A DNA stretch of 64,000 nt from Streptomyces luteogriseus (GCF_014205055.1 NZ_JACHMS010000001.1:7282501-7346500), one strand, 5' to 3'; positions 53,773 to 62,176 are shown, counted from the first letter of the stretch. The notes: a model not told the origin generated them from the sequence alone. Made by a program: numbers and translations.

Positions 53773-55261
53773 GCCGCAGGGTGCGTGCGCCCTCTCCGGC
53801 CGCCCACAGGGCGAGGATCACCATGGCCGCATGCACCGTCCAGTCGCCGTGACGGACGTAGGGCGTGGTGCCGTGGGCGAGGGGGAGCTCGTAGATCCGC
53901 GCGGTGGAGGCGTCCGTGCCGAGCGGCGCTCCGATGCGCTGTCCGTCCGGGCCGTAGACGGCGGAGACGCCCGTCAGGGTCGCGTGCACCATGGGGCGGC
54001 CGGTCTCGGCGGCACGCAGCGCGGCGAGCGACGCGTGCTGTTCGGGCGCCCAGCTGTGCTGGAACGTGGAGGTCGACGACTGGCCGATCAGCACGTCGAC
54101 GCCCTCCCGTGTGAGATGGCGGGTCATGTCGGGGAAGGCGGTCTCGAAGCACACCAGCGGGCCCACCCGCAGCTCGTCCTCGATGTTCATCACGATGGGC
54201 TGCGAGCCGCGCCTGCGGTCCTCTCCCGCGGCCTTGCCGACGGAGGTGGCCCAGCCGAACAGTGAGCGGGCCGGGATGTACTCGCCGAACGGCACGAGCC
54301 GCATCTTGTCGTAGCGCTCGCCGGTCAGGCCGTCGGGCCCGACCAGGACCGAACTCTTGTAGATGCCGGGCTTGTCGGAGCGCCGGGCGTCCACGTTGAC
54401 CAGGATGTCCGCGCCCGTCGCACGGGAGAGGCCCGCGAGCCGCCCGGCGAGGGCGGGCCGGTCCCCGAGGTCGAAGCCGACGCTGCTCTCGCCCCAGACG
54501 ATCAGGTCGACGTCCTGCCCGGCGAGCCTGCGGGTGAGCCGCTCCTCGCGGTCGAACCGGCCGTCGGGACCGACGACGACACCCGGCTGCACGATCGCGA
54601 TCCTGACCTGGCCGTCGACCGCGGGGCGGGGCGAGAACGCCCAGGCGGCGGAGGTGGCGGCTGCCGTGGCGACCAGACCGGCCACGGCGGGTACCCGGGC
54701 CCGGCGGACCGCGACGAGGACGGCGACCGCGACGTTGACGGCCACGAGCAGATAGCTGAGCAGCCACACCCCGCCGACCGAAGCGAGCCGCAGCGCCGGT
54801 TCCGCCTGCCACTGGCTGCTGCCGAGCATGCCCCAGGGGCCGCCGAGCCCCTGCCAGGAGCGGACCAGCTCGACGGCCAGCCAGCCCGACGGCAGCACCA
54901 CGAGCGCCACCGTGACCCGGCCGGGGGAGGGAAGGCCGCCGAGGAGACGGCGCACCATCCATCCCCACGGGGCCCACAGGGCGCCGAGGAGGGCCGCGAG
55001 GACGATCGTGAACACGTGCAGGCTCGGCAGCAGCCAGTGGTGCATGGCCAGCATGAAGCCGAAGCCGCCGCACCAGCCGTCGAAGGCGGCCCGCTTCCCG
55101 GTCGGCGCGGTGCGCAGCAGCAGGATCCAGGGGACCAGGGCGGCGTAGGCGCACCACCACAGCGACGGCGCGGGGAAGGCGAGGACGGGGAGGGCGCCCG
55201 CGACCGCCGCGGCGGCCGAGCGGCGCCCGGGGGAGGCGAGCCAGTGTCCGAGCGTCTTCAT
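53696..55261 (-). CDS. lnt: Apolipoprotein N-acyltransferase
   Basis: 521 residues. About seven N-terminal membrane helices are followed by an extracytoplasmic nitrilase domain. The catalytic triad is E258 (WGESS), K319 (YDKMRLVPFGEYIP) and C371 (VCFETAF). It adds the third acyl chain to lipoproteins and may modify several exported lipoproteins encoded in this window. The C-terminal 30 residues (Arg/Pro-rich) are encoded where the gene overlaps the Gfo/Idh gene and may be dispensable. ATG 55261. Confidence 0.93.
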   Translation of the reverse strand: MKTLGHWLASPGRRSAAAAVAGALPVLAFPAPSLWWCAYAALVPWILLLRTAPTGKRAAFDGWCGGFGFMLAMHHWLLPSLHVFTIVLAALLGALWAPWGWMVRRLLGGLPSPGRVTVALVVLPSGWLAVELVRSWQGLGGPWGMLGSSQWQAEPALRLASVGGVWLLSYLLVAVNVAVAVLVAVRRARVPAVAGLVATAAATSAAWAFSPRPAVDGQVRIAIVQPGVVVGPDGRFDREERLTRRLAGQDVDLIVWGESSVGFDLGDRPALAGRLAGLSRATGADILVNVDARRSDKPGIYKSSVLVGPDGLTGERYDKMRLVPFGEYIPARSLFGWATSVGKAAGEDRRRGSQPIVMNIEDELRVGPLVCFETAFPDMTRHLTREGVDVLIGQSSTSTFQHSWAPEQHASLAALRAAETGRPMVHATLTGVSAVYGPDGQRIGAPLGTDASTARIYELPLAHGTTPYVRHGDWTVHAAMVILALWAAGEGARTLRLRRSAPEPRVPPARTVHGSPARPGR

Positions 55262-55330
55262 AGGCGCCTCCTACCCGCGGGTGCCTCCAGTGTGCGCTCT
55301 GCGGACGATCTAGGACACAGGACGCCGTGG

Positions 55331-55819
55331 TCAGTTGACCACAGGTGTCTTCTCCGGCTCGGGAAGGCGCCGCCACTTCTCCCGCACGACCACCTCGCTC
55401 AGCCGCCAGCCGTCGTCCGTGCGCAGCGCCGCGAAGGCGTACCGTCCGCCGCACACGAAGTCGGGGGCCGGCCCGGCGGTGGCCATCGGATTGACGTAGT
55501 CGGCCTGGACCTCCGCCGTGTCCCCGGTGTCCTGCTCCCAGATCCCGAAGCGCACCCGCCGGTTGACGATCAGGTGCTGCCGCATCGGGAACAGGCTCAG
55601 GTTCTCCGCGAGCCACGCGGCGACCGCCCGGGCTTCTCCCTCGATGCCGCCGGCCGACCGGTAGTCAGCCCGCCCGCGAGGGGCGAACAGGCCCCGGTAC
55701 GCCTCCCAGTCGCCGTCGTCGACCGCCACCGCGTAATCGGTGATCAGCCCGTCCAGGGCCAGCCGGTCCCTCACGGTGGCGAGTTCCACGCGCTGCGTCA
55801 TCGGCTCAGTGTTGGGCAT
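55331..55819 (-). CDS. SnoaL-like (NTF2-fold) protein
   Basis: 162 residues with the SnoaL/limonene-epoxide-hydrolase-like cone fold (RDRLALDGLITDYAVAVDDGDWEAYRGLFAPRGRADYRSAGG; FVCGGRYAFAALRTDDGWRLSEVVVREKWRR). Such proteins are hydrolases, isomerases or ligand binders; the reaction cannot be named. It starts at ATG 55819 (ATG 55801 possible). It stands alone, upstream of lnt on the same strand with a 69-bp gap that includes the palindrome GTGGTCAGTTGACCAC at its stop. Confidence 0.82.
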   Translation of the reverse strand: MPNTEPMTQRVELATVRDRLALDGLITDYAVAVDDGDWEAYRGLFAPRGRADYRSAGGIEGEARAVAAWLAENLSLFPMRQHLIVNRRVRFGIWEQDTGDTAEVQADYVNPMATAGPAPDFVCGGRYAFAALRTDDGWRLSEVVVREKWRRLPEPEKTPVVN

Positions 55820-55897
55820 GGCGGGGGCCGGGCCAAGAGCCGTGCGTGAGCGATATTCGGTGGCCGCCTGGGGGCGGTGGGGCCCAGCCTGTCCGTC

Positions 55898-56500
55898 GTG
55901 AACGAACGACACGAACCGAAGTTCCAGGTGCGCGCCCGCCACACCGGGTCCACGATCACCGTCTACCAGGCCTACCGCCCGGAGATCGGCGGCCCCGCCG
56001 CCCGCCAGGGCCGCTTCCCGGCCGCATGGAAGCGGGACCGCATGACATGGATCAAGCCGTCGTTCCTGTGGATGATGTACCGCTGCGGCTGGGGTACCAA
56101 GGAGGGCCAGGAGACGGTCCTGGCGATCGAGATCGACCGCGAGGGCTTCCTCTGGGCGCTGCGCAACGCCTGCCTGTCCCATCACGTCCCTGCCCTGCAC
56201 GGCGACCAGGCCTCCTGGAAGCGGCAGTTGAGGCAGGCGCCCGCGCGGGTGCAGTGGGATCCGGAACGGGACCTGCACCTCAACCCGCTGCCGCACCGGT
56301 CGCTCCAGCTGGGGCTCGCCGGGGAGGCCGCCGCGCGCTACGCGGACGAGTGGATCGTGGGGATCGAGGACGTCACGCCGCTCGCCACGGAGATCCACAG
56401 ACTGGTGCGGGCGGGGCAACCTCACTCGGCCGCAGGGCTGTTGCCGGAGGAGCGGCCGTTGGACCTCGACGACGAGGTGCTGGCGCGACTGCGCGCCTAG
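55898..56500 (+). CDS. DUF4291 domain protein
   Basis: 200 residues, one DUF4291 domain (ITVYQAYRPEIGGPAARQGRFPAAWKRDRMTWIKPSFLWMMYRCGWGTKEGQETVLAIEIDREGF). No function is assigned to the family; fold predictions I recall link it to ADP-ribosyl-binding or transferase-like folds, which I cannot confirm. GTG 55898 is chosen because residues upstream look non-coding. Directly after the stop begins a tandem 30-bp repeat. Confidence 0.82.
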   Translation: MNERHEPKFQVRARHTGSTITVYQAYRPEIGGPAARQGRFPAAWKRDRMTWIKPSFLWMMYRCGWGTKEGQETVLAIEIDREGFLWALRNACLSHHVPALHGDQASWKRQLRQAPARVQWDPERDLHLNPLPHRSLQLGLAGEAAARYADEWIVGIEDVTPLATEIHRLVRAGQPHSAAGLLPEERPLDLDDEVLARLRA

Positions 56501-56670
56501 AGGGGCGATACGGGGCCGGAAAGGCGACTGCGGGGGCGGTACCGGGGCGGAGGGGCGGTACAGGGGCGGAAAGGCGACCGCGGCGCGCTACCGAGACGGA
56601 ATGGCGACCGCGGCGCGCTACCGAGACGGAATGGCGACCGCGGGGCGCTACCGAGACGGAATGGCGACCG
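56501..56670. repeat. 30-bp minisatellite, about 5.7 units
   Basis: Units at 56581-56610 and 56611-56640 are identical; 56641-56670 differs at one base; 56551-56580 and 56501-56530 are degenerate; 56531-56550 is a 20-bp partial unit. Each ends GGCGACCG or GGCGACTG. The unit is a multiple of three, so open frames run through on both strands (MATAARYRDG repeated on plus), but there is no gene context for either. It lies between two convergent stops. Confidence 0.9.
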
Positions 56671-56680
56671 CGGGAGCTGC

Positions 56681-56860
56681 TCAGGCCGCCCTGACGACGC
56701 CGCCTCGGATCGCTGCCGCCCACTCGACGACGAGCAGCTCGTACTCCGCGCGCTCCTCGGCCGACAGGGTGCCACCCGTACGCTGCCACAGCGCACGGAT
56801 CTCGTCGTTGACCTCGGCAGCGGACCGCACGGAACCAGGGGTCACGAAATCGGGGGACAT
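56681..56860 (-). CDS. Small conserved-type hypothetical protein, probably DNA-damage induced
   Basis: 59 residues: MSPDFVTPG, then a helix-rich body (SAAEVNDEIRALWQRTGGTL, SAEERAEYELLVVEWAAAIRGG). The composition resembles a short helical-hairpin protein; no family is recognised. The ATG is seven bases after TAGGCT, part of a recA-type damage promoter, and no ribosome site is visible, so it is most likely translated leaderless. It is also possible that the promoter match is chance; the coding bias of the frame is good. Confidence 0.65.
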   Translation of the reverse strand: MSPDFVTPGSVRSAAEVNDEIRALWQRTGGTLSAEERAEYELLVVEWAAAIRGGVVRAA

Positions 56861-56867
56861 GCGGACA

Positions 56868-56890
56868 AGCCTAGGGGCAGCCACTGACAG
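56868..56890 (-). promoter_or_regulatory. RecA-NDp/PafBC-type promoter of the 59-residue gene
   Basis: On the minus strand: CTGTCAGTGGC (56890-56880), six bases, TAGGCT (56873-56868). Ten of eleven bases match the first element and five of six the second, at exact spacing. The six-base spacer TGCCCC also resembles that of the mycobacterial recA promoter as I recall it. Confidence 0.72.
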
Positions 56891-56969
56891 CCCGCTACCG
56901 GACGGCTACCCGATCCCTATGCGGTTGGTCACGAGAGCGGCGTCACACGGCCCGGGCACCCGCCCCGGG

Positions 56970-57845
56970 TCAGCCCGCCGACTCGGCCGCGTGCGGGCTC
57001 AGGGCACCCACGCTGACCAGGACGATGATGAGGATGCCGAGCGCGATGCGGTAGTAGACGAACGGCATGAAGCTCTTGGTCGAGATGAACTTCATGAACC
57101 ATGCGATCACCGCGTACCCGACACCGAAGGCGATGATCGTCGCGAAGATCGTCGGACCCCACGACACATGGCCGCCCTCCGTGGCGTCCTTCAGCTCGAA
57201 CACGCCCGAGGCGAGCACCGCGGGGATGGCGAGCAGGAAGGAGTAGCGGGCCGCGGCCTCGCGCTTGTAGCCCATGAACAGGCCACCGCTGATGGTGGCG
57301 CCGGAGCGGGAGACGCCCGGAACGAGTGCCATGGCCTGACAGACGCCGTAGATCAGGCCGTCCCGGACGCCCAGGTCCTCAAGGGCCTTGCGCTGCTTGG
57401 GTGCGCGGTGCTTGCCGCCGCTCTCGTCGCGGGCCGCGAGCCGGTCGGCGATGCCCAGGACGATGCCCATGCCGATCAGCATCGTCGCGGTGATCCGCAG
57501 ATCGCGGAACGGTCCCTCGATCTGGTCCTTCAGCGTCACGCCGAGCACGCCGATCGGGATCGAGCCGACGATGACCAGCCAGCCCATCCGGGCGTCCGGG
57601 TCGCTGCGCAGCGCCTTGTTCGTGAGCGAGCGCGTCCACGCCGAGATGATCCGCCCGATGTCCTTGCGGAAGTAGATCAGCACGGCTGCCTCGGTGCCGA
57701 TCTGCGTGATCGCCGTGAAGGCCGCACCCGGGTCCTCCCAGCCCGAGAAGGCCGCCGTCAGCCGCAGGTGGGCGCTGGAGGAGACGGGGAGGAACTCGGT
57801 CAGCCCCTGGACGAGTCCGAGGATGAGTGATTCGAACCAAGACAT
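56970..57845 (-). CDS. uppP: Undecaprenyl-diphosphatase
   Basis: 291 residues, about eight membrane helices. The two family motifs are intact: GLTEFLPVSSSAHL near the N terminus (catalytic Glu) and GVSRSGATISGGL in the middle (Arg and Ser). It recycles the undecaprenyl carrier for cell-wall synthesis, and family members confer bacitracin resistance. ATG 57845 gives the usual length. It has no obvious operon partner; Streptomyces often has more than one uppP. Confidence 0.95.
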   Translation of the reverse strand: MSWFESLILGLVQGLTEFLPVSSSAHLRLTAAFSGWEDPGAAFTAITQIGTEAAVLIYFRKDIGRIISAWTRSLTNKALRSDPDARMGWLVIVGSIPIGVLGVTLKDQIEGPFRDLRITATMLIGMGIVLGIADRLAARDESGGKHRAPKQRKALEDLGVRDGLIYGVCQAMALVPGVSRSGATISGGLFMGYKREAAARYSFLLAIPAVLASGVFELKDATEGGHVSWGPTIFATIIAFGVGYAVIAWFMKFISTKSFMPFVYYRIALGILIIVLVSVGALSPHAAESAG

Positions 57846-58003
57846 GAGGTAGCGGAGTCCAAGTGCCGATCGTGGAACGGACGACGGGCGCACCGGGCCG
57901 CCGTCGCGATGAATGGGGGATCATGTGTGCCGAGGGGGAAGCGTAGCGCCCCCGGAAGGCCGCCAGGACACAGGGGTTTGGAAGCCGCCGTTGACCAGGG
58001 GGA

Positions 58004-58474
58004 TCAGGCGGCGGTGGGTCCGGTCACCGTCCAGCCCGGTGCCTGGGGGCGGGCCGTGAGGTCCTCGTGGCGCACCTCGTCGCCGCAGGCCCGGCAGGTG
58101 ACGGCCGGGTCGAGGGGCCGGCCGCAGGAGTGCTCCAGGACCATCGGTCGGTCGCCGTCCGCCCGGAGATGGCGGTCGCCCCACGCCATGAGGGTCATCA
58201 GCACCGGCTCCAGTTCCAGCCCCGCAGGGGTCGGCCGGTACTCGAAGCGCTGCGGGCGCTCGCTGTAGAGGTGCTTGGCCAGGATCCCGGCGTCGACGAG
58301 CCGGCGCAGCCGGGTGGCCAGGATGTCGCGCGGGGCGCCGATGTTGCGCACCAGCTGGTCGAACCGGCCGTTGCCCAGGCACACCTCCCGCAGCACGAGC
58401 AGGGAGTACTTCTCGCCGACGAGCGCGAGGGTGTCGGCGATGGAGCAGGGGCGCGGGTCTTTGCGGGCGGCCAT
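58004..58474 (-). CDS. HxlR family transcriptional regulator
   Basis: 156 residues. The HxlR winged helix (CSIADTLALVGEKYSLLVLREVCLGNGRFDQLVRNIGAPRDILATRLRRLVDAGIL) is followed by a C-terminal extension with three cysteines (CGRPLDPAVTCRACGDE) that may bind zinc or act as a thiol sensor. It is divergent from a thiolase gene, with a perfect palindrome between them, so it probably represses the thiolase and itself. Confidence 0.9.
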   Translation of the reverse strand: MAARKDPRPCSIADTLALVGEKYSLLVLREVCLGNGRFDQLVRNIGAPRDILATRLRRLVDAGILAKHLYSERPQRFEYRPTPAGLELEPVLMTLMAWGDRHLRADGDRPMVLEHSCGRPLDPAVTCRACGDEVRHEDLTARPQAPGWTVTGPTAA

Positions 58475-58492
58475 GAGACCAGTCTAGGAGAG

Positions 58493-58509
58493 GGTTGGAT
58501 TTTCCAACC
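58493..58509. promoter_or_regulatory. HxlR-type operator GGTTGGA-TTT-TCCAACC
   Basis: Perfect 7-bp arms with a 3-bp centre, 18 bases upstream of the HxlR start and 57 upstream of the thiolase start. The position suits repression of both genes. Confidence 0.7.
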
Positions 58510-58566
58510 TTGCGGGCTACGGTGAGTCCGGATTTCCTACTCACCGGTAGTCGTGGAGGCCCGCAC

Positions 58567-59736
58567 ATGCGTGACGCAGTCATCGTCGAAGCCGTACGCA
58601 CCCCGATCGGCAAGGGCAAGCCGAACGGCGCCCTCGCGCACGTCCATCCCGTCGAACTCCTCGCCCACACCCTGCGCACCCTCGTCGAGCGGTCCGGGGT
58701 CGACCCCGCGCTCATCGACGACGTCATCGGCGGCACCGTGGACCAGGTCGGCGAGCAGGCCATGAACACCACCCGCTACGCCGTGCTGTCCGCGGGCTTC
58801 CCGGAATCGGTGCCGGCGACCACCGTGGACCGCCAGTGCGGCTCCTCCCAGCAGGCCGTGCACTTCGCGGCGCAGGGGGTGCTCTCGGGCGCCTACGACC
58901 TGGTCGTGGCCTGCGGGGTCGAGTCGATGAGCCGGGTCCCCATGTGGTCGAACGTGCCCGCGGGCAAGGACCCCTTCGGGCCCGGAGTGGCCGAACGCTA
59001 CCCGGAGGGGCTCGTTCCGCAGGGCGTCAGTGCCGAACTGATCGCCGCCAAGTGGTCGATCGGCCGCGAGCGGATGGACGAATTCGCCGTCTCCTCGCAC
59101 CTGAAGGCCGCCAAGGCCTGGGAGGGCGGGCTGTTCGACGCCGAGGTCGCGCCGCTGGAAGGTGTCACGCGCGACGAGTGCGTACGGCCCGGCAGCACCC
59201 CCGAGATCCTCGCCGGCCTCAAGCCCGCCTACTACGACCCAGCCGTCGCCGAGCGCTTCCCACAGATCGAGTGGAACGTCACGGCGGGCAACGCCAGCCC
59301 CATCAACGACGGGGCCTCCGCCGTGCTCATCACGTCGAGCGAGACGGCGGCCCGGCTCGGGCTGCGCCCGCTCGCCCGGCTGCACAGCTTCGCCGTCACC
59401 GGCTCCGACCCGCTGCTGATGCTCACGGGTGTGATCCCGGCGACCGAGAAGGTGCTGCGCAGGGCCTCGCTGACCCTCGGCGACATCGACCTGTTCGAGG
59501 TCAACGAGGCGTTCTCCAGCGTCGTACTGGCCTGGCGGCAGGAGACCGGTGCCGACCTCGCCCGGGTCAACGTGCACGGCGGGGCCATCGCGCTCGGGCA
59601 TCCACTCGGCGCGAGCGGCACCCGGCTGACGACGACGCTGGTGCACGCGATGCGGGAACGGGGCGCCCGGTATGCGCTCCAGACCATGTGCGAGGCGGGC
59701 GGACTCGCCAACGCCATGGTCCTGGAACGGGTCTGA
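58567..59736 (+). CDS. Acetyl-CoA acetyltransferase family thiolase
   Basis: 389 residues, full-length thiolase. The nucleophilic cysteine lies in VDRQCGSSQQAVH, the histidine in VHGGAIALGHPLGASG, and the second cysteine in QTMCEAGGLANAM. NEAF is present. It catalyses thiolytic cleavage or condensation of acyl-CoAs, most likely beta-oxidation or ketoacid breakdown. ATG 58567 has GGAGG upstream. It stands alone under the HxlR operator. Confidence 0.93.
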   Translation: MRDAVIVEAVRTPIGKGKPNGALAHVHPVELLAHTLRTLVERSGVDPALIDDVIGGTVDQVGEQAMNTTRYAVLSAGFPESVPATTVDRQCGSSQQAVHFAAQGVLSGAYDLVVACGVESMSRVPMWSNVPAGKDPFGPGVAERYPEGLVPQGVSAELIAAKWSIGRERMDEFAVSSHLKAAKAWEGGLFDAEVAPLEGVTRDECVRPGSTPEILAGLKPAYYDPAVAERFPQIEWNVTAGNASPINDGASAVLITSSETAARLGLRPLARLHSFAVTGSDPLLMLTGVIPATEKVLRRASLTLGDIDLFEVNEAFSSVVLAWRQETGADLARVNVHGGAIALGHPLGASGTRLTTTLVHAMRERGARYALQTMCEAGGLANAMVLERV

Positions 59737-59757
59737 CCCGGGCGGACCGACGGCCCG

Positions 59758-60549
59758 TCAGAGGCGGCGCAGCTGGTGCCGCTTGCGCCAGGCCACCACC
59801 ACGCCCGCCAGCGCGGGCAGGGCGATGCACGCCATGGCGATCAGGAAGGCGGGAGAGGTCGGGGTGGAGGCACGGGCGCCCGCGACGGCGTAGGCGGCGG
59901 TGTTCGGGATCGAGCCCAGCCCCGTGGCCAGCAGGAACGGCAGCAGGCCCATGCGGGAGACCGAGGCGCAGTAGTTCGCGGCCCAGAACGGCACACCCGG
60001 GAACAGCCGCACCATCAGCATCGACCGGAAGCCGTGCCGGCTGAGCTGGCCGTCCGCGGCCTTCAGCCAACGCCCCCGTAGCAGAGGCCGCAGAGCGTCC
60101 TGGCCCAGCGCCCGGCCCAGACAGAAGGCGATCCCGGCGCCGAGCACCGTGCCCGTCAGAGCCACGCCGAGGCCGAGCTGCGAACCGAACAGGGCGCCCG
60201 CCGCCAGGTTCAGCAGCGGCCTCGGCACGAACGCCACAGTGCACACGCCGTACGCCACCGTGAACACCGCCGCCGCCGCGGCGCCACTGAGCTGCGGCGG
60301 CCAGCCCTCCGTCAGCAGCCGCTGCGGCTCGAACATCAGCACCCCGCAGGCACCGGCCGCGAGCAGCACGACGAGCAGGGAGAGCCGCGACCACGGGGAG
60401 AGCAGAACTCTGGTGCAGCGAGCGGCGAAATGAGTCGGTACGGCGGGCGAGACGGTCGTTGCCGGGGGAACGGCGACGGCGAGCTCCGCGGCGGTGGCCC
60501 GGGGAGAGGCCGTGGCGGTGCCCCCAGAGCGGGTGGTGGCATCGAGCAT
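59758..60549 (-). CDS. TVP38/TMEM64 (VTT-domain) membrane protein
   Basis: 263 residues. About 45 disordered residues precede four to six membrane helices with a VTT/SNARE-associated core (PRPLLNLAAGALFGSQLGLGVALTGTVLGAGIAFCLGRALGQ; MLMVRLFPGVPFWAANYCASVSRMGLLPFLLATGLGSIP). Relatives of DedA are thought to move lipids across membranes. ATG 60549. It is divergent from the EF-Tu gene across a 340-bp gap. Confidence 0.85.
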   Translation of the reverse strand: MLDATTRSGGTATASPRATAAELAVAVPPATTVSPAVPTHFAARCTRVLLSPWSRLSLLVVLLAAGACGVLMFEPQRLLTEGWPPQLSGAAAAAVFTVAYGVCTVAFVPRPLLNLAAGALFGSQLGLGVALTGTVLGAGIAFCLGRALGQDALRPLLRGRWLKAADGQLSRHGFRSMLMVRLFPGVPFWAANYCASVSRMGLLPFLLATGLGSIPNTAAYAVAGARASTPTSPAFLIAMACIALPALAGVVVAWRKRHQLRRL

Positions 60550-60562
60550 CCGGTGACACTAA

Positions 60563-60591
60563 CCGACAAATGTGTGTGATCGCCGTATGGT
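60563..60591 (+). promoter_or_regulatory. Possible promoter of the EF-Tu transcript
   Basis: CCGACA (60563-60568), 17-bp spacer, TATGGT (60586-60591). This would give a leader of about 290 bases that includes a 37-codon ORF. Weak -35. Confidence 0.4.
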
Positions 60592-60676
60592 TCGTCTCAC
60601 GAGCGTCACAGGCAGCGGTGCGCACCCCCCTGCCCGGGCAGCCGAAAACCATTCGACGTGCGGTAAGGCGTCGGCG

Positions 60677-60790
60677 ATGATCGACGACATGTTCCGGCAC
60701 GCCTTCGCCCTCGCAGCATCCGTGGTCACGGATGCCCCGAAGGCTGCCGTCGTCGATCCCACGGCCGTCATGGACGGCGCCCGAAGCTGA
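60677..60790 (+). CDS. Possible 37-residue protein or leader ORF upstream of EF-Tu
   Basis: 37 codons beginning MIDDMFRHAFALAASVV and ending VMDGARS. GTAAGG lies eight bases before the ATG, and third positions are G or C in about 31 of 37 codons, so it looks coding. Not recognised. It may be a small protein or a translated leader that reports ribosome activity to the EF-Tu gene. The rest of the 60550-60889 gap is described by this and the promoter entry. Confidence 0.4.
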   Translation: MIDDMFRHAFALAASVVTDAPKAAVVDPTAVMDGARS

Positions 60791-60889
60791 CCCTCTCCGG
60801 TTCGTCCGGCGGACCCCGCAAGGGGAGGGTCGGGCAGGTCCTCGGGGTCCCACTTCTTCTTCACCGAGCAGACGCTTCGAGGTACAGCC

Positions 60890-62059
60890 ATGTCCAAAAC
60901 GGCTTATGTCCGTACGAAACCGCATCTCAACATCGGCACGATGGGTCATGTCGACCACGGCAAGACCACGTTGACCGCCGCCATCACCAAGGTCCTCGCC
61001 GACCGCGGCAGTGGCGCGTTCGTGCCGTTCGACCGGATCGACCGGGCGCCCGAGGAGGCGGCGCGCGGCATCACCATCAACATCGCGCACGTGGAGTACG
61101 AGACCGACACCCGGCACTACGCGCACGTCGACATGCCGGGCCACGCCGACTACGTCAAGAACATGGTCACCGGCGCCGCCCAGCTCGACGGGGCGATCCT
61201 CGTCGTCTCCGCGCTCGACGGGATCATGCCGCAGACCGCCGAACACGTCCTGCTCGCCCGGCAGGTGGGCGTCGACCACGTCGTCGTCGCCCTCAACAAG
61301 GCCGACGCGGGCGACGAGGAGCTGACCGACCTGGTCGAGCTGGAGGTCCGCGACCTGCTCACCGCGCACGGCTACGGCGGCGACTCCGTACCCGTCGTAC
61401 GCGTCTCGGGTCTGAAGGCGCTGGAGGGGGACCCGCGCTGGACGGCGTCGATCGAGGCGCTGCTCGACGCGGTGGACACGTATGTGCCGATGCCGGAGCG
61501 GTATCTGGACGCGCCGTTCCTGCTGCCGGTGGAGAACGTGCTGACCATCACCGGTCGGGGGACGGTGGTGACCGGGGCGGTCGAGCGCGGTGTGGTGCGC
61601 GTCGGCGACCGGGTCGAGGTGCTCGGGGCCGCCGTCGAGACGGTGGTCACGGGGCTGGAGACCTTCGGCAAGCCGATGGAGGAGGCGCAGGCCGGGGACA
61701 ACGTGGCGTTGCTGCTGCGGGGGGTGCCACGGGATGCGGTGCGGCGGGGGCATGTGGTCGCGGCGCCGGGGAGCGTGAAGCCGCGGCGGTGCTTCTCGGC
61801 GCAGGTGTACGTCCTGTCGGCCCGTGAGGGCGGGCGGACGACGCCCGTCTCCTCCGGGTACCGGCCGCAGTTCTACATCCGGACCGCGGATGTGGTCGGG
61901 GTGGTCGACCTCGGCGAGGTGGCGGTGGCCCGGCCCGGCGAGACCGTAGCCATGACCGTGGAGCTGGGGCGGGAGGTGCCGTTGGAGGCGGGGCTCGGGT
62001 TTGCCGTCCGTGAGGGTGGCAGGACCGTGGGGGCGGGGACCGTGACCGTCGTGGGTTGA
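60890..62059 (+). CDS. tuf3: Elongation factor Tu, divergent paralogue (EF-Tu3)
   Basis: 389 residues, all three EF-Tu domains. The G1 motif GHVDHGKT is standard. Other signatures deviate from the housekeeping form: DMPGHADY for DCPGHADY, NKAD for NKCD, SGLKAL for SALKAL, FDRIDRAPEEAARGITIN for the usual effector region, and a shorter loop there. GTP binding should be kept. Streptomyces species carry this extra tuf besides the main one; its specialised role is unsettled and may concern stress or antibiotics. There is no adjacent fusA, so it lies outside the str operon. Confidence 0.92.
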   Translation: MSKTAYVRTKPHLNIGTMGHVDHGKTTLTAAITKVLADRGSGAFVPFDRIDRAPEEAARGITINIAHVEYETDTRHYAHVDMPGHADYVKNMVTGAAQLDGAILVVSALDGIMPQTAEHVLLARQVGVDHVVVALNKADAGDEELTDLVELEVRDLLTAHGYGGDSVPVVRVSGLKALEGDPRWTASIEALLDAVDTYVPMPERYLDAPFLLPVENVLTITGRGTVVTGAVERGVVRVGDRVEVLGAAVETVVTGLETFGKPMEEAQAGDNVALLLRGVPRDAVRRGHVVAAPGSVKPRRCFSAQVYVLSAREGGRTTPVSSGYRPQFYIRTADVVGVVDLGEVAVARPGETVAMTVELGREVPLEAGLGFAVREGGRTVGAGTVTVVG

Positions 62060-62176
62060 GGCGACGGGGGACTGCGGGCCGTGTCGGGCCGGTCGCGTCG
62101 GGCCGGTCGCGCCCACGCGGCGGAGCCGCAGATCGGAACAGCCCCGCACCCCCGTGGGGCGCGACACAATGGGGCA

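Noticed and set aside
55327..55342. 16-bp palindrome GTGGTCAGTTGACCAC as an operator
   Set aside because: It lies over a stop codon at a gene end, not at a promoter; more likely a weak terminator or chance.
56501..56670. CRISPR array
   Set aside because: The 30-bp units are directly adjacent with no spacers and there are no cas genes; it is a minisatellite.
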